A DNA stretch of 64,000 nt from Streptomyces sp. NRRL S-87 (GTDB lineage Bacteria; Actinomycetota; Actinomycetes; Streptomycetales; Streptomycetaceae): assembly GCF_000719335.1 (NCBI RefSeq), contig NZ_JOGB01000006.1, positions 80,708-144,707 on the forward strand, in the 5' to 3' direction. The notes under the pieces are model-generated. The model ran no database searches and was not told the origin of the DNA. It saw only the letters and a program-made list of their open reading frames with translations. Made by a program: the position numbers and the translations under genes. This document shows positions 35,372 through 44,337 of the stretch, piece by piece; positions within the stretch are counted from its first letter, which is position 1; every line of letters starts with the position of its first letter.

Positions 35372-38300
35372 ATGCCGGACGGCGCGGAGGTCGATCTCGA
35401 CGGCCTGGAGCAGGCACTGCGCGCGCACGTGGACGGCGAGGTCCGCTTCGACGCGGGCAGCCGCGGCGCGTACGCCACCGACGGCTCCAACTACCGGCAG
35501 GTGCCCCTCGGCGTCGTGGTGCCCCGCACCGTGGAGGCCGGCGCCGCAGCGGTGGGCGTCTGCGCCCGGTACGCGGCACCGGTGCTGTCGCGCGGTGGCG
35601 GCACCAGCCTGGGCGGGCAGTGCACCAACGCGGCGGTGGTCATCGACTGGACCAAGTACTGCAACCGCCTGGTCTCGGTGGACCCGGCGGCGCGGACCTG
35701 CGTGGTCGAACCGGGCATCGTGCTGGACGACCTCAACCGCCGACTCGCGCCGTACGGCCTGAAGTTCGGCCCGAAGCCGTCCACGCACAGCCACTGCGCG
35801 CTGGGCGGGATGATCGGCAACAACAGCTGCGGGGCCTCCGCCCAGGCCTACGGCAAGACCGCCGACAACGTCAGGCGCCTGGAGGTCCTCACCTACGAGG
35901 GCGGCCGCTTCTGGGCCGGTCCGACGGACCGGGCGGGGTTCGCGGAGATCATGGCCGCAGGCGGCGTCCGGGCCCGGCTGTACCGGGGCCTGAAGGACGT
36001 CACCGACCGGTACCTGGCCGAGATCCGCACGGGCTACCCGAAGATCCCGCGCCGGGTCTCGGGCTACAACCTGGACGCGCTGCTGCCGGAGAACGGCTTC
36101 GACGTCGCGCGGGCCCTCGTCGGCAGCGAAGGGACGCTGGTCACCGTCCTGCGGGCGGAGCTCGAGCTGGTCGACGTACCGGCGGCCGAGGCGCTGCTCG
36201 TCCTCGGCTTCGACGACATCCACCGGGCCGCCGACGCGGTACCCGACCTGCTCGCACACAGCCGACCCACCCAGCTGGAGGCCGTCGACGGCCGCATGGC
36301 GCAGCTGATGCGGGAGGAGCACGCCCACCTGGACTCCCTGGAGGCCCTGCCCGAGGGCGACAGCTGGCTGCTGGTCCAGTTCGCCGGCGACTCGAAGGAG
36401 GCGGCGGACGCCCAGGCGTACGAGCTGCTGCGGTCGCTGGGCCTCGAGGAGGGCGACCCTTCGGTGGCCCTGTCGGACGATCCGGCGCGTGAGGAGGAGA
36501 TGCTCAGGGCCCGCGAGGCGGGCCTCGGGGTGACGGCCCGCCCGCCGGACGGCGCCGAGACCTGGGAGGGCTGGGAGGACTCGGCGGTGCCGCCCGAGCG
36601 GCTGGGCGACTACCTGCGCGACCTGGAGGGGCTCTTCGACCGGTACGGCTACCGGCAGGCCTCCCTGTACGGGCACTTCGGGCAGGGCTGCGTGCACACC
36701 CGGATCCCGTTCGAGCTGCGCGAGGGCAGGGGGGTCGAGGCGTTCCGCGCCTTCCTGTTCGACGCGGCCGACCTCGTGGCCTCCTACGGGGGGTCGCTGT
36801 CCGGGGAGCACGGCGACGGGCAGGCCCGCGGCGAGCTGCTGCCGCGCATGTTCACCCCCGCGCTCATGGACGCGATGGGCGAGGTCAAGGCGCTGTTCGA
36901 CCCCAGGAACCGGATGAACCCCGGCAAGGTCGTCCACCCGCACCGCGTGGACGAGGACCTGCGACTGGGCTCCGACTGGCGGCCCAGGCCGCAGACCACG
37001 TACTTCGCGTACGCGGACGACGACAACGACTTCGGGCAGGCGGTCCTGCGCTGCGTGGGCATCGGCAACTGCCGCTCGCGGCGGGGCGGAGTCATGTGCC
37101 CGTCCTTCCGGGCCACGCGGGAGGAGGAGCACTCCACCCGCGGACGGGCCCGTCTGCTCTTCGAGATGCTGGACGGCCACGGCGACTCCCCGGTCACCGG
37201 CGGCTGGCGCTCCACGGAGGTACGGGACGCGCTCGACCTGTGTCTGGCCTGCAAGGGCTGCACGTCCGACTGCCCGGTCGGGGTGGACATGGCCACGTAC
37301 AAGGCCGAGTTCCTCGCCCACCACTACCGGGGCCGGCTGCGCCCGCCCGCCCACTACGCCATGGGCTGGCTGCCGGTGTGGGCGCAGGTGGCCCAGATGG
37401 CACCGGGTGCGGCGAACGCGGCCCTGCACGCACCGGGTCTGAGCCGGATCGGGAGGATGCTCGCCGGCGTCGACCCGCGCCGCGACGCGCCCGTGTTCGC
37501 CGCGGCGTCGTTCCGGGAGGCGTGGCGGCGGCAGGGGCGGGCGGCGCCGGATCCGGGCGATCCGCGCACGGTGCTGCTGTGGGCGGACACCTTCACCGAC
37601 CACTTCCACCCCCATGTCGGTGACGCCGCGGTCCGGCTGCTGGAGGACGCCGGGTTCCGGGTCGCCGTCGCGGACGCGCCGGCGTGCTGCGGCCTGACGT
37701 GGATCTCCACCGGACAGCTGGCCACCGCCCGCCGCGTCCTGAAGCGCACGACGCGGCTGCTGCGGCCGTGGCTGGAGGCCGGCACGCCGATCATCGGGCT
37801 CGAACCCTCCTGCGCCGCCGTCTTCCGCAGCGACGCCCCCGACCTACTGGCCGGCGACCAGGACGTCCTCCGTCTGGCCGGGCAGGTGCGGACCCTCGCC
37901 GAGCAGCTGGTCGACCACGCCCCCGACGGCTGGCGGCCGCCGCGGGTCGGCCGGGCGGCGACCGTGCAGGTGCACTGCCACCAGCACGCCGTCCTCGGCA
38001 CCGGCCCGGACCGGGAACTGATGCGCCGCGCCGCTCTGGAGGCCGACGTGCTCGACGAGGGCTGCTGCGGCCTGGCCGGCAACTTCGGCTTCGAGGCGGG
38101 GCACTACGACCTGTCGATGGCGGTCGCCGAACAGGGCGTCCTGCCGGCCGTGCGCGGCACCGCCCCCGGCGCCTTCGTCCTCGCCGACGGTTTCAGCTGC
38201 CGTACCCAGATCGACCAGGCGGCCACCGGGCGCCGGGCGGTGCACCTGGCCGAGGTCCTGGCGCTGGCCCTGGACGGGCCGCCGCCCGCCGAGCACCCCG

Positions 38301-38437
38301 AGCAGGCGCTCCCGCGCCCGCGGCTCCGGCCCGCGCCGCCCCGCCTGCTGACCGCGGGGCTGGCCGGGGCCGTCACCGGGATGGCCGCGGGCGGTGTCCT
38401 CGCCGCCCGCCGCCGGATCCGGCGGGGTGCGGCATGA
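35372..38437 (+). CDS. FAD-linked oxidase fused to Fe-S and CCG domains (D-lactate/2-hydroxyacid dehydrogenase type)
   Basis: A 1021-residue protein. Residues about 30-210 are the FAD_binding_4 domain (PVLSRGGGTSLGGQ), 250-530 the FAD-oxidase C-terminal domain, then a ferredoxin-like region with one CxxCxxCxxxCP cluster motif (CLACKGCTSDCP, about 623) and a second cysteine set before it, then two CCG domains (PACCGLT at about 770; EGCCGLAGNF at about 896). This arrangement matches long actinobacterial D-2-hydroxyacid (lactate/glycolate) dehydrogenases that pass electrons to quinone. A hydrophobic C-terminal helix (about 990-1010) may anchor it to the membrane. With the neighbouring ThDP enzyme it could link lactate to pyruvate to acetate, but this is inference. 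Confidence 0.88.
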   Translation: MPDGAEVDLDGLEQALRAHVDGEVRFDAGSRGAYATDGSNYRQVPLGVVVPRTVEAGAAAVGVCARYAAPVLSRGGGTSLGGQCTNAAVVIDWTKYCNRLVSVDPAARTCVVEPGIVLDDLNRRLAPYGLKFGPKPSTHSHCALGGMIGNNSCGASAQAYGKTADNVRRLEVLTYEGGRFWAGPTDRAGFAEIMAAGGVRARLYRGLKDVTDRYLAEIRTGYPKIPRRVSGYNLDALLPENGFDVARALVGSEGTLVTVLRAELELVDVPAAEALLVLGFDDIHRAADAVPDLLAHSRPTQLEAVDGRMAQLMREEHAHLDSLEALPEGDSWLLVQFAGDSKEAADAQAYELLRSLGLEEGDPSVALSDDPAREEEMLRAREAGLGVTARPPDGAETWEGWEDSAVPPERLGDYLRDLEGLFDRYGYRQASLYGHFGQGCVHTRIPFELREGRGVEAFRAFLFDAADLVASYGGSLSGEHGDGQARGELLPRMFTPALMDAMGEVKALFDPRNRMNPGKVVHPHRVDEDLRLGSDWRPRPQTTYFAYADDDNDFGQAVLRCVGIGNCRSRRGGVMCPSFRATREEEHSTRGRARLLFEMLDGHGDSPVTGGWRSTEVRDALDLCLACKGCTSDCPVGVDMATYKAEFLAHHYRGRLRPPAHYAMGWLPVWAQVAQMAPGAANAALHAPGLSRIGRMLAGVDPRRDAPVFAAASFREAWRRQGRAAPDPGDPRTVLLWADTFTDHFHPHVGDAAVRLLEDAGFRVAVADAPACCGLTWISTGQLATARRVLKRTTRLLRPWLEAGTPIIGLEPSCAAVFRSDAPDLLAGDQDVLRLAGQVRTLAEQLVDHAPDGWRPPRVGRAATVQVHCHQHAVLGTGPDRELMRRAALEADVLDEGCCGLAGNFGFEAGHYDLSMAVAEQGVLPAVRGTAPGAFVLADGFSCRTQIDQAATGRRAVHLAEVLALALDGPPPAEHPEQALPRPRLRPAPPRLLTAGLAGAVTGMAAGGVLAARRRIRRGAA

Positions 38438-39567
38438 GGAGCTCCCGGGCGCCCGTCGTGGCCGGGGCCGGCGTCCCGACCGTCGAGGCCCTGCACGTAC
38501 AGGTGCTGCAGTTCCCTACCGACGCCCCAGAGGCGGACGGCACCCTGGCCTGGGACCGGACGACGATGCTCCTCGTCCAGGTCCACGGCGGCGGAACCGC
38601 GGGCCTGGGCTACGGCTACGGCGACCCCGCCGCCGCCCGGGTGATCACCGGCCTGCTCGACGACGTGGTCATCGGCCGGGCCGTCTTCGACGTACCGGCC
38701 GTGAACGAGGCGATGGGCCGCGCGGTGCGCAACGCGGGCCGGCCCGGCCTGATCGCCGGTGCCGTCTCGGCGGTCGACATCGCCCTGTGGGACCTCAAGG
38801 CCCGCGTGCTCGGTCTCCCGTTGGCCGACCTGCTCGGCCGGGCCCGTGACGAGGTGCCCGTCTACGGCAGCGGCGGCTTCACCACGTACGGGCACCGCCG
38901 GCTCGCCGAGCAGCTCGAAGGCTGGGCCGGACAGGGCTTCGTCCGCTTCAAGATCAAGATCGGGGAGGGCTGGGGCACGCGTGAGCGACGCGACCTGGAA
39001 CGCACCGAGCGGGCGCGTGCGGTGGTGGGAGGCGACGCCGAGCTGTACGTGGATGCCAACGGGGCCTACACCCGCAAGCAGGCGGTCAGGGTCGGACGTA
39101 CCCTGACCGGCCTGGGCGTGTCCTGGTTCGAGGAGCCCGTCTCCTCCGACGACCTCACCGGCCTCGCCCGCGTCCGCGACGCGGTCACGGCCGACGTCGC
39201 GGCCGGCGAGTACGGCTACGACCTGCCCTACTTCGCCCGCATGCTCCCGGCCGTCGACTGCCTGCAGGCCGACGCCACCCGCTGCGGCGGCCTCACCGTG
39301 TGGCTGCGCGCGGCCGCCCTCGCCCAGGCCCACGGACTGCAGCTGTCCGGCCACTGCGCCCCGCACGTGCACGCGCACGCGGCGGCGGCGGTGCCGAACC
39401 TGCGGCACCTGGAGTGGTTCCACGACCACGTGCGCATCGAGAACCTGCTCTTCGACGGCACCCTCGACCCGGCCGGGAGCGCCGTGCACCCGGGCCGGGA
39501 CGGGCGGCCCGGCCTCGGCCTGACGATCCGGCCCGACGTGGCGGACCGGCACCGGCTCCACGGGTGA
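38434..39567 (+). CDS. Enolase-superfamily enzyme, mandelate-racemase group
   Basis: A 377-residue protein. The capping domain is followed by a TIM barrel with the superfamily acids: KIK at about 171-173, DANGAY (metal Asp, about 207), EEPV (Glu, about 234), GEYGYD (about 258) and GHCAPHVH (catalytic His, about 307). These residues abstract a proton next to a carboxylate, with Mg2+. The set fits a dehydratase or racemase acting on an acid sugar or similar acid; the substrate cannot be read. Its ATG overlaps the preceding stop (ATGA), so it is coupled with the oxidase gene. Confidence 0.85.
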   Translation: MRSSRAPVVAGAGVPTVEALHVQVLQFPTDAPEADGTLAWDRTTMLLVQVHGGGTAGLGYGYGDPAAARVITGLLDDVVIGRAVFDVPAVNEAMGRAVRNAGRPGLIAGAVSAVDIALWDLKARVLGLPLADLLGRARDEVPVYGSGGFTTYGHRRLAEQLEGWAGQGFVRFKIKIGEGWGTRERRDLERTERARAVVGGDAELYVDANGAYTRKQAVRVGRTLTGLGVSWFEEPVSSDDLTGLARVRDAVTADVAAGEYGYDLPYFARMLPAVDCLQADATRCGGLTVWLRAAALAQAHGLQLSGHCAPHVHAHAAAAVPNLRHLEWFHDHVRIENLLFDGTLDPAGSAVHPGRDGRPGLGLTIRPDVADRHRLHG

Positions 39568-39674
39568 GGCACCGTGAACACGGCGACGGCGACGGCAACG
39601 GCGATGACGGGCGGTGTCGGCGGTGGCGGTGGCGGTGGCGTACGGACCGGGCGCGACGAGGAAGGGGTTCGCCG

Positions 39675-41432
39675 GTGACCTCCCCGACCTGCGCCCCACC
39701 TGCTCCGCACGCCCTGCGGGACTACGCCCTGCTTGCGGACGGCGAGCGCGGCGCCCTGGTCGGGCCCCGCGGCGACATCGTGTGGATGTGCGCACCGGCT
39801 TGGCAGGACGATGCCGTGTTCGCCGCCTTGATCGGCGGCGACGGCTGGTACACCCTCGCCCCCGGCGGGCCGTTCGTGTGGGGCGGCTCCTACGAGCCGG
39901 GCAGCCTCGTCTGGCGCAGCCGCTGGATCACCCACCACGGCATCACCGAGTGCCGCGAGGCGCTGGCCTACCCGGGCGAGGCGCACCGCGCCGTGCTGCT
40001 GCGCCGGATCCTGGCCGTCGACGGCGACGCCCGCCTGGAGGTGGAGCTGAACGTGGCGGCCGGTTTCGGGAACGAGCCGCTGCGCGAGGTGCGCCGGGAC
40101 GAACACGGGCGGTGGACGGGTCGCGCCGGCGAGCTGCACGTCCGATGGAGCGGGGCGCCGCACGCCCGGCCGGGCGGGGGTCGGCTGCGCGCCACCGTCG
40201 ACCTGGCCGCCGGGGCGCACCACGACCTCGTGCTGGAGGTCTGCGACCGACCGCTGCCCGGCCCTTCCCCGGCCGCCGCGTGGTGGCGGGCCACCGAGGC
40301 CGGGTGGGCCGCCCGGGTGCCCGACCTCGCCCACGCGCTGGGGCGGCGGGACGCGCGGCACGCGTACGCGGTCATGGCCGGTCTCACCTCGCGCAGCGGG
40401 GGCACGGTGGCCGCGGCCACCACCAGCCTGCCCGAACGGGCCGAACAGGGGCGCAACTACGACTACCGGTACGTGTGGATCCGCGACCAGGCCTACGTGG
40501 GCCAGGCCGTCGCCGCAGCGGGCGGGCACCCGCTGCTGGACGACTCGGTGCGGTTCGTCACCGCCCGCCTCCTCGACCACGGCCCCGGACTGGCCCCCGC
40601 CTACACCACCACCGGGCAGGCGGTACCCGACCAGCGCGCCCTGGACCTTCCCGGCTACCCGGGCGGCTTCGACGTCGTCGGCAACCGTGTCAACCGCCAG
40701 TTCCAGCTGGACGTGTTCGGCGAGGCCCTGCTGCTCCTGGCTGCCGCGGCCCGCCTCGACCAGCTGGATCCGGACGGCTGGCGGGCGGCCCGCACGGCCG
40801 CCGACACCATCGCCGCCCGCCACGGCGAGCCGGACGCGGGGATCTGGGAACTGCACGACGAGCGCTGGGCGCACAGCCGACTGGTGTGCGCGGCCGGTCT
40901 GCGGGCGATCGCCGCCGTGTCGCCCCGGGCGGACCGCGGACGCGCCGTCGGCTGGGAGGCCCTGGCGGATGCGCTCGTCGCCGACACCTCCGCCGACTGC
41001 CTCCACCCCACGGGACGCTGGCAGCGCTCCCCGACCGACGCCGGGGTGGACGCGGCCCTGCTGATGCCCGCCCTGCGCGGGGGGCTGCCCGCCGACGACC
41101 CCCGTACCGTGGCCACCCTGCGCGCGGTGCGCACCGACCTGGCCGCGGGTCACTTCCTGTACCGGTTCCGCCACGACCGGCGGCCCCTGCAGGACGCGGA
41201 GGGAGCGTTCCTGCTGTGCGGCTTCGCGATGGCCCTGGCCGAGCACCAGCAGCACCACGACATCGAGGCGGTCCGGTGGTTCGAACGCAACCGGACCGCG
41301 TGCGGACCGCCGGGCCTCTACGCGGAGGAGTTCGACGTCGCCCAGCGACAGCTGCGCGGCAACCTGCCGCAGGCGTTCGTCCACGCGCTGATGCTGGAGA
41401 CCGCCGCGCGCCTCGGGCAGCGGCACCGGTGA
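39675..41432 (+). CDS. Glycoside hydrolase family 15 (glucoamylase-like) protein
   Basis: A 585-residue cytosolic protein. An N-terminal beta domain (about 1-210) precedes the (alpha/alpha)6 barrel of GH15 (NYDYRYVWIRDQAYVG at about 260-275; LPQAFVHALMLE near the end). Family members cleave alpha-glucosidic bonds, including trehalose and malto-oligosaccharides, by inversion. There is no signal peptide, so an intracellular substrate such as trehalose or glycogen is likely. GTG 39675 has AAGGGG seven bases upstream. Confidence 0.85.
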   Translation: MTSPTCAPPAPHALRDYALLADGERGALVGPRGDIVWMCAPAWQDDAVFAALIGGDGWYTLAPGGPFVWGGSYEPGSLVWRSRWITHHGITECREALAYPGEAHRAVLLRRILAVDGDARLEVELNVAAGFGNEPLREVRRDEHGRWTGRAGELHVRWSGAPHARPGGGRLRATVDLAAGAHHDLVLEVCDRPLPGPSPAAAWWRATEAGWAARVPDLAHALGRRDARHAYAVMAGLTSRSGGTVAAATTSLPERAEQGRNYDYRYVWIRDQAYVGQAVAAAGGHPLLDDSVRFVTARLLDHGPGLAPAYTTTGQAVPDQRALDLPGYPGGFDVVGNRVNRQFQLDVFGEALLLLAAAARLDQLDPDGWRAARTAADTIAARHGEPDAGIWELHDERWAHSRLVCAAGLRAIAAVSPRADRGRAVGWEALADALVADTSADCLHPTGRWQRSPTDAGVDAALLMPALRGGLPADDPRTVATLRAVRTDLAAGHFLYRFRHDRRPLQDAEGAFLLCGFAMALAEHQQHHDIEAVRWFERNRTACGPPGLYAEEFDVAQRQLRGNLPQAFVHALMLETAARLGQRHR

Positions 41433-41484
41433 CCCCCTGCCACCGCGTCCGTTTGCCCCACCACATCACGGAAAGACGAGCTGC

Positions 41485-42501
41485 ATGGACGATGTGGAAA
41501 CCGCCCGGCGCTCCGTCGTCATCACCGGAGCCAGCGGCGGCATCGGCAGGGCATCCGCCGTGGCCTTCGCCGCCCGGGGCGACCAGCTCGCCCTGATCGC
41601 CCGCGGCAGCTCCGGCCTGGACGCCGCCGTGCGCGAGGCCGAGCGGGCCGGCGCCGCCAAGGTCGTCGCCATCGAGGCGGACGTGGCCGACGCGCAGGCA
41701 GTGGACGCCGCCGCCCAGCAGGCCGAGGACGAGCTCGGACCCATCGACGTGTGGGTCAACGACGCCTTCGCCACCGTGTTCGCCCCCTTCACCGAGATCA
41801 CCCCCGAGGAGTTCCGCCGCGTCACGGAAGTGAGCTACCTCGGCTACGTCTACGCCACCCAGGCCGCCCTCAGGAGGATGCTCCCCCGCGACGCGGGCGT
41901 GGTCGTGCAGGTGGGCTCGGCCATCGCCTACCGCGGCATCCCGCTGCAGAGCGCCTACAGCGGCGCCAAGCACGCCATCCAGGGCTTCAACGAGGCACTG
42001 CGCTGCGAGCTGCTCGCCTCCGGCTCCCACGTACGGACCACGATGGTCCAGATGCCGGCCGTGAACACCCCGCAGTTCGACTGGGGCCGTTCCCGCCTGC
42101 CCGAGCGGGCCCAGCCCGTGCCGCCGATCTACCAGCCCGAGGTCGCCGCCCAGGCCGTCGTGTACGCGGCGGACCACCCGGGGCGGCGCGAGTACTGGGT
42201 CGGCGCCAGCACCGTGGGGACCCTGGTGGCGAACGCCCTCGCGCCCGGGCTGCTGGACCGCTACCTCGCACGAACGGGGTACGACGCCCAGCAGGACGGC
42301 CACCGTCGCCGCCCCGGCACCCCGGACAACCTCGACGAACCGGTCGACGCCGAACGGGACTTCGGCGCGCACGGCCGCTTCGACGACCGCGCCCGCGAAC
42401 GCAGCCTCCAACAGCAGGCCGCACACGCCCTCGGTTCCCTGACCGACGCGGTCCGGCACACCACTGGACGGTTGGCCCGCCTCCGGTACGGGAAGCGGTA
42501 G
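41485..42501 (+). CDS. Short-chain dehydrogenase/reductase with C-terminal extension
   Basis: A 338-residue SDR: TGASGGIG cofactor loop, WVNDAFA replacing NNAG, catalytic Ser in VQVGSAI and YSGAKHA. The core ends at about residue 245; the remaining 90 residues are a charged helical extension (FDDRARERSLQQQAAH) not found in classical SDRs. Similar extended SDRs are common in actinobacterial and rhizobial stress regions. Last gene of the rightward run, 52 bases after the GH15 gene. Confidence 0.87.
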   Translation: MDDVETARRSVVITGASGGIGRASAVAFAARGDQLALIARGSSGLDAAVREAERAGAAKVVAIEADVADAQAVDAAAQQAEDELGPIDVWVNDAFATVFAPFTEITPEEFRRVTEVSYLGYVYATQAALRRMLPRDAGVVVQVGSAIAYRGIPLQSAYSGAKHAIQGFNEALRCELLASGSHVRTTMVQMPAVNTPQFDWGRSRLPERAQPVPPIYQPEVAAQAVVYAADHPGRREYWVGASTVGTLVANALAPGLLDRYLARTGYDAQQDGHRRRPGTPDNLDEPVDAERDFGAHGRFDDRARERSLQQQAAHALGSLTDAVRHTTGRLARLRYGKR

Positions 42502-42530
42502 CGGCTCGCCTTCGCACGGCCGGGCACGGG

Positions 42531-42584
42531 AGCGGTCCGGTCCCGAGGGGGAAGGACAGCGGTCCGGTCCCGAGGGGGAAGGAC
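42531..42584. repeat. 27-bp tandem direct repeat, two exact copies
   Basis: Two perfect copies of a 27-bp unit (42531-42557 and 42558-42584) starting AGCGGTCCGGTCCCGAGG. Each copy contains GGTCCGGTCCCG, which can pair with the downstream CGGGACCGGACC, so either copy could form the hairpin. Confidence 0.9.
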
Positions 42585-42598
42585 AGCGGGACCGGACC
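42561..42598 (+). terminator. Hairpin after the SDR gene
   Basis: Perfect 12-bp inverted repeat GGTCCGGTCCCG (42561-42572) with CGGGACCGGACC (42587-42598), loop of 14 bases, 60 bases after the stop. The left arm lies in the second copy of the tandem repeat. Probable terminator of the metabolic run. Confidence 0.6.
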
Positions 42599-42875
42599 GG
42601 CACCGCGGCGAGCAGGCGGATCGGGGGGTACCTGCTCCAGCCGCGGCCACCCCGCTCGTACCCCCGCCCGCTGGTCCGATGCACGGCGCGTCGGCACCCG
42701 GGGCCCGCGCGCGTCGGTGGGATGCCGGTCACCGGTCACGCGTGGCCCCCGCCGTCCATGAAAGCCCGCATAGAAGTCCTCGGGGCGGCCAGACGCGTGA
42801 CATGACCGCATTGGAGAGGCCCGGCCCCACCCATGTCCCCGACTCCCCCGCCTGCGCAACCCAGCGGGGGACGTG

Positions 42876-43268
42876 ATGCACGGCCCGGGGGACCCCCTGG
42901 CCGCACTGCTCGCGGTGCTGGTGCCGGGGCTCATGCTGTGCCTGCTGCTGGCGCTGGGGCGCTACGAGGAACTCCTCCTGCGCCGCCCGGTCCCCGACCC
43001 GCGTGGGCGCGCCCGTCACGCCCGGCGCCCCGCCCCGCCCTCTCCCCCGGGAGAGGGACACGTCGGCGCCCTCGCGGGCGACGGCGGTCAGGACGGCCCG
43101 GCTGAGCCGCGTCACGGAGCCGGGGCCCGCGGGTACTCGGCCGGAGGGTCCGGTCGTCGGTCCCCGGGGGCTCCGGGTCAGGTCGAGCGGAAGCTCACAG
43201 GGCCACCACGATGGCGTACACGAGGAAGAACAGCGCCACCAGGACGGCCAGTACGACGACGACCGTGA
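42876..43268 (+). CDS. Putative small membrane protein
   Basis: A 130-residue frame. The N-terminal 35 residues form a convincing membrane helix (ALLAVLVPGLMLCLLLALGRYEELL) of a kind seen in short Streptomyces membrane proteins. The C-terminal 90 residues are Arg/Pro/Gly-rich and may not be authentic; the last 74 bases run antisense to the next gene. GGGGGA precedes the ATG. Either a short protein extended by a shifted frame, or a non-conserved tail. Low certainty. Confidence 0.4.
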   Translation: MHGPGDPLAALLAVLVPGLMLCLLLALGRYEELLLRRPVPDPRGRARHARRPAPPSPPGEGHVGALAGDGGQDGPAEPRHGAGARGYSAGGSGRRSPGAPGQVERKLTGPPRWRTRGRTAPPGRPVRRRP

Positions 43269-43425
43269 GCGGTCCGCCCGCCCACCCGCGTTTCGGTGGC
43301 CTGTGGGGGCCGGTTCCCGTGCTGGTGCCGGATTCGGCCGGCGGGGTCGTACCAGCCGGTACGGAGCCGCCGGGGGTCAGCCCGGGAGTCGTTCGTGGAT
43401 CCGGGTCGGGGTTGCTGGTAGTCAT
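43195..43425 (-). CDS. Small membrane protein, DUF6480 type
   Basis: A 76-residue protein: a Pro/Thr/Gly-rich N-terminal half (DPDPRTTPGLTPGGSVP, PPAES) and one C-terminal membrane helix (LTVVVVLAVLVALFFLVYAIV). The PGLxPGGxVPxGxTPPAE pattern matches, from memory, the DUF6480 proteins of Streptomyces. Function unknown. Start ATG 43425 chosen because the conserved pattern begins right after it. Confidence 0.78.
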   Translation of the reverse strand: MTTSNPDPDPRTTPGLTPGGSVPAGTTPPAESGTSTGTGPHRPPKRGWAGGPLTVVVVLAVLVALFFLVYAIVVAL

Positions 43426-43545
43426 GCACCGCTGGTCCCCCGATCCCGGTGCGCCATGCCCCTGTCTCCTCACCTGTTCATTCGAGGTGAACATCCTGAC
43501 CGCGCCGTGCGGCGGGCCCGCGGCGGGCCCGCCGAACCGCAGGCG

Positions 43546-44148
43546 TCAGAACCGCTGGGCGAACTCGCAGCCCGAGAGGACGTCGAGGCTCGCGTTGTCG
43601 GCGATCGCGATGTCGAAGCCGGTGCCGCACACGACCCGGTCGTAGCCGAGGTTGCGGGAGACGATCGTGTCGTTGCCCGCGCGGCCGTCGAAAGTGGTCC
43701 CCGACGGAGCGGTCGGCCAGCCGTCGGGGTCGGTGAGCCGGTCTTCGGCGGCACCGCCGAGCAGGGTGTCGCGGCCGAGGCCGCCGTCGATGTCGCTCGG
43801 GAGGGACGTCTGGTTGTCGGCCCGGTCGTCCCGGTCACCCAGGGTCGCCTGGATACGGGTCACGCCCGTACCGCAGCGGACGGTGTTGTTGTCGACGCGG
43901 ACGCACCCCTGACCCGGGGTCAGCGGACTCGCCGCGTCCCGGACGATGAGGGTGCCCCCGCTCAGGGAGAAGGTGACGTCGTTCACCTCACCGGGCAGCG
44001 CGGCGAACTGCACGCTGCTGCCGTTGCGTGCCACGAGCGAGGGGCTGGCGGAGGCGGGTGAGGCCAGGGCCAGGGTGAGCGTGACCGCCGCGGCGGCGGG
44101 GACGGCCAGGCGGGCGGTGCGCAACAGGCGGGACGCGGTCGGGTTCAT
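43546..44148 (-). CDS. Secreted calcium-binding-type (RTX-like) repeat protein
   Basis: A 200-residue exported protein. A Sec signal with hydrophobic core (VPAAAAVTLTLALASPASA) ends in ASA at about residue 35. The mature part has RTX-like nonapeptide traces (DGGLGRDTLLGGAAEDRL, DGRAGNDTI) and two cysteine pairs. Such proteins often bind Ca2+; the repeat count here is low, so binding is uncertain. GGAGGA lies just before ATG 44148. Function unknown. Confidence 0.8.
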   Translation of the reverse strand: MNPTASRLLRTARLAVPAAAAVTLTLALASPASASPSLVARNGSSVQFAALPGEVNDVTFSLSGGTLIVRDAASPLTPGQGCVRVDNNTVRCGTGVTRIQATLGDRDDRADNQTSLPSDIDGGLGRDTLLGGAAEDRLTDPDGWPTAPSGTTFDGRAGNDTIVSRNLGYDRVVCGTGFDIAIADNASLDVLSGCEFAQRF

Positions 44149-44337
44149 GGGGTTCCTCCGGCGTGAGCAGCGGTACGGCGGACCGTCGGGGCCCGCCGCA
44201 GACGTCGCTTCCCGCCCCGACCGTTCCGGCTGTAGGACGAGCACACATTTACCCCGCCCGCCACACAGGTCCGCCCGTCCGGGCCGCCCCCGACCGAGTC
44301 AGCCCGCCCGGCCGGGCCGGCCGCACCGGGACGCGCC

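Larger units (their letters stand above)
42502..42875. other. Intergenic region with repeats, no supported gene
   Basis: About 370 bases after the SDR gene. It holds the 27-bp tandem repeat and the hairpin listed separately. The rest has only low-complexity open frames. Confidence 0.5.

Noticed and set aside
33393..37615. Long minus-strand frames across the ThDP and FAD-oxidase genes
   Set aside because: Antisense shadows of two genes with clear cofactor motifs.
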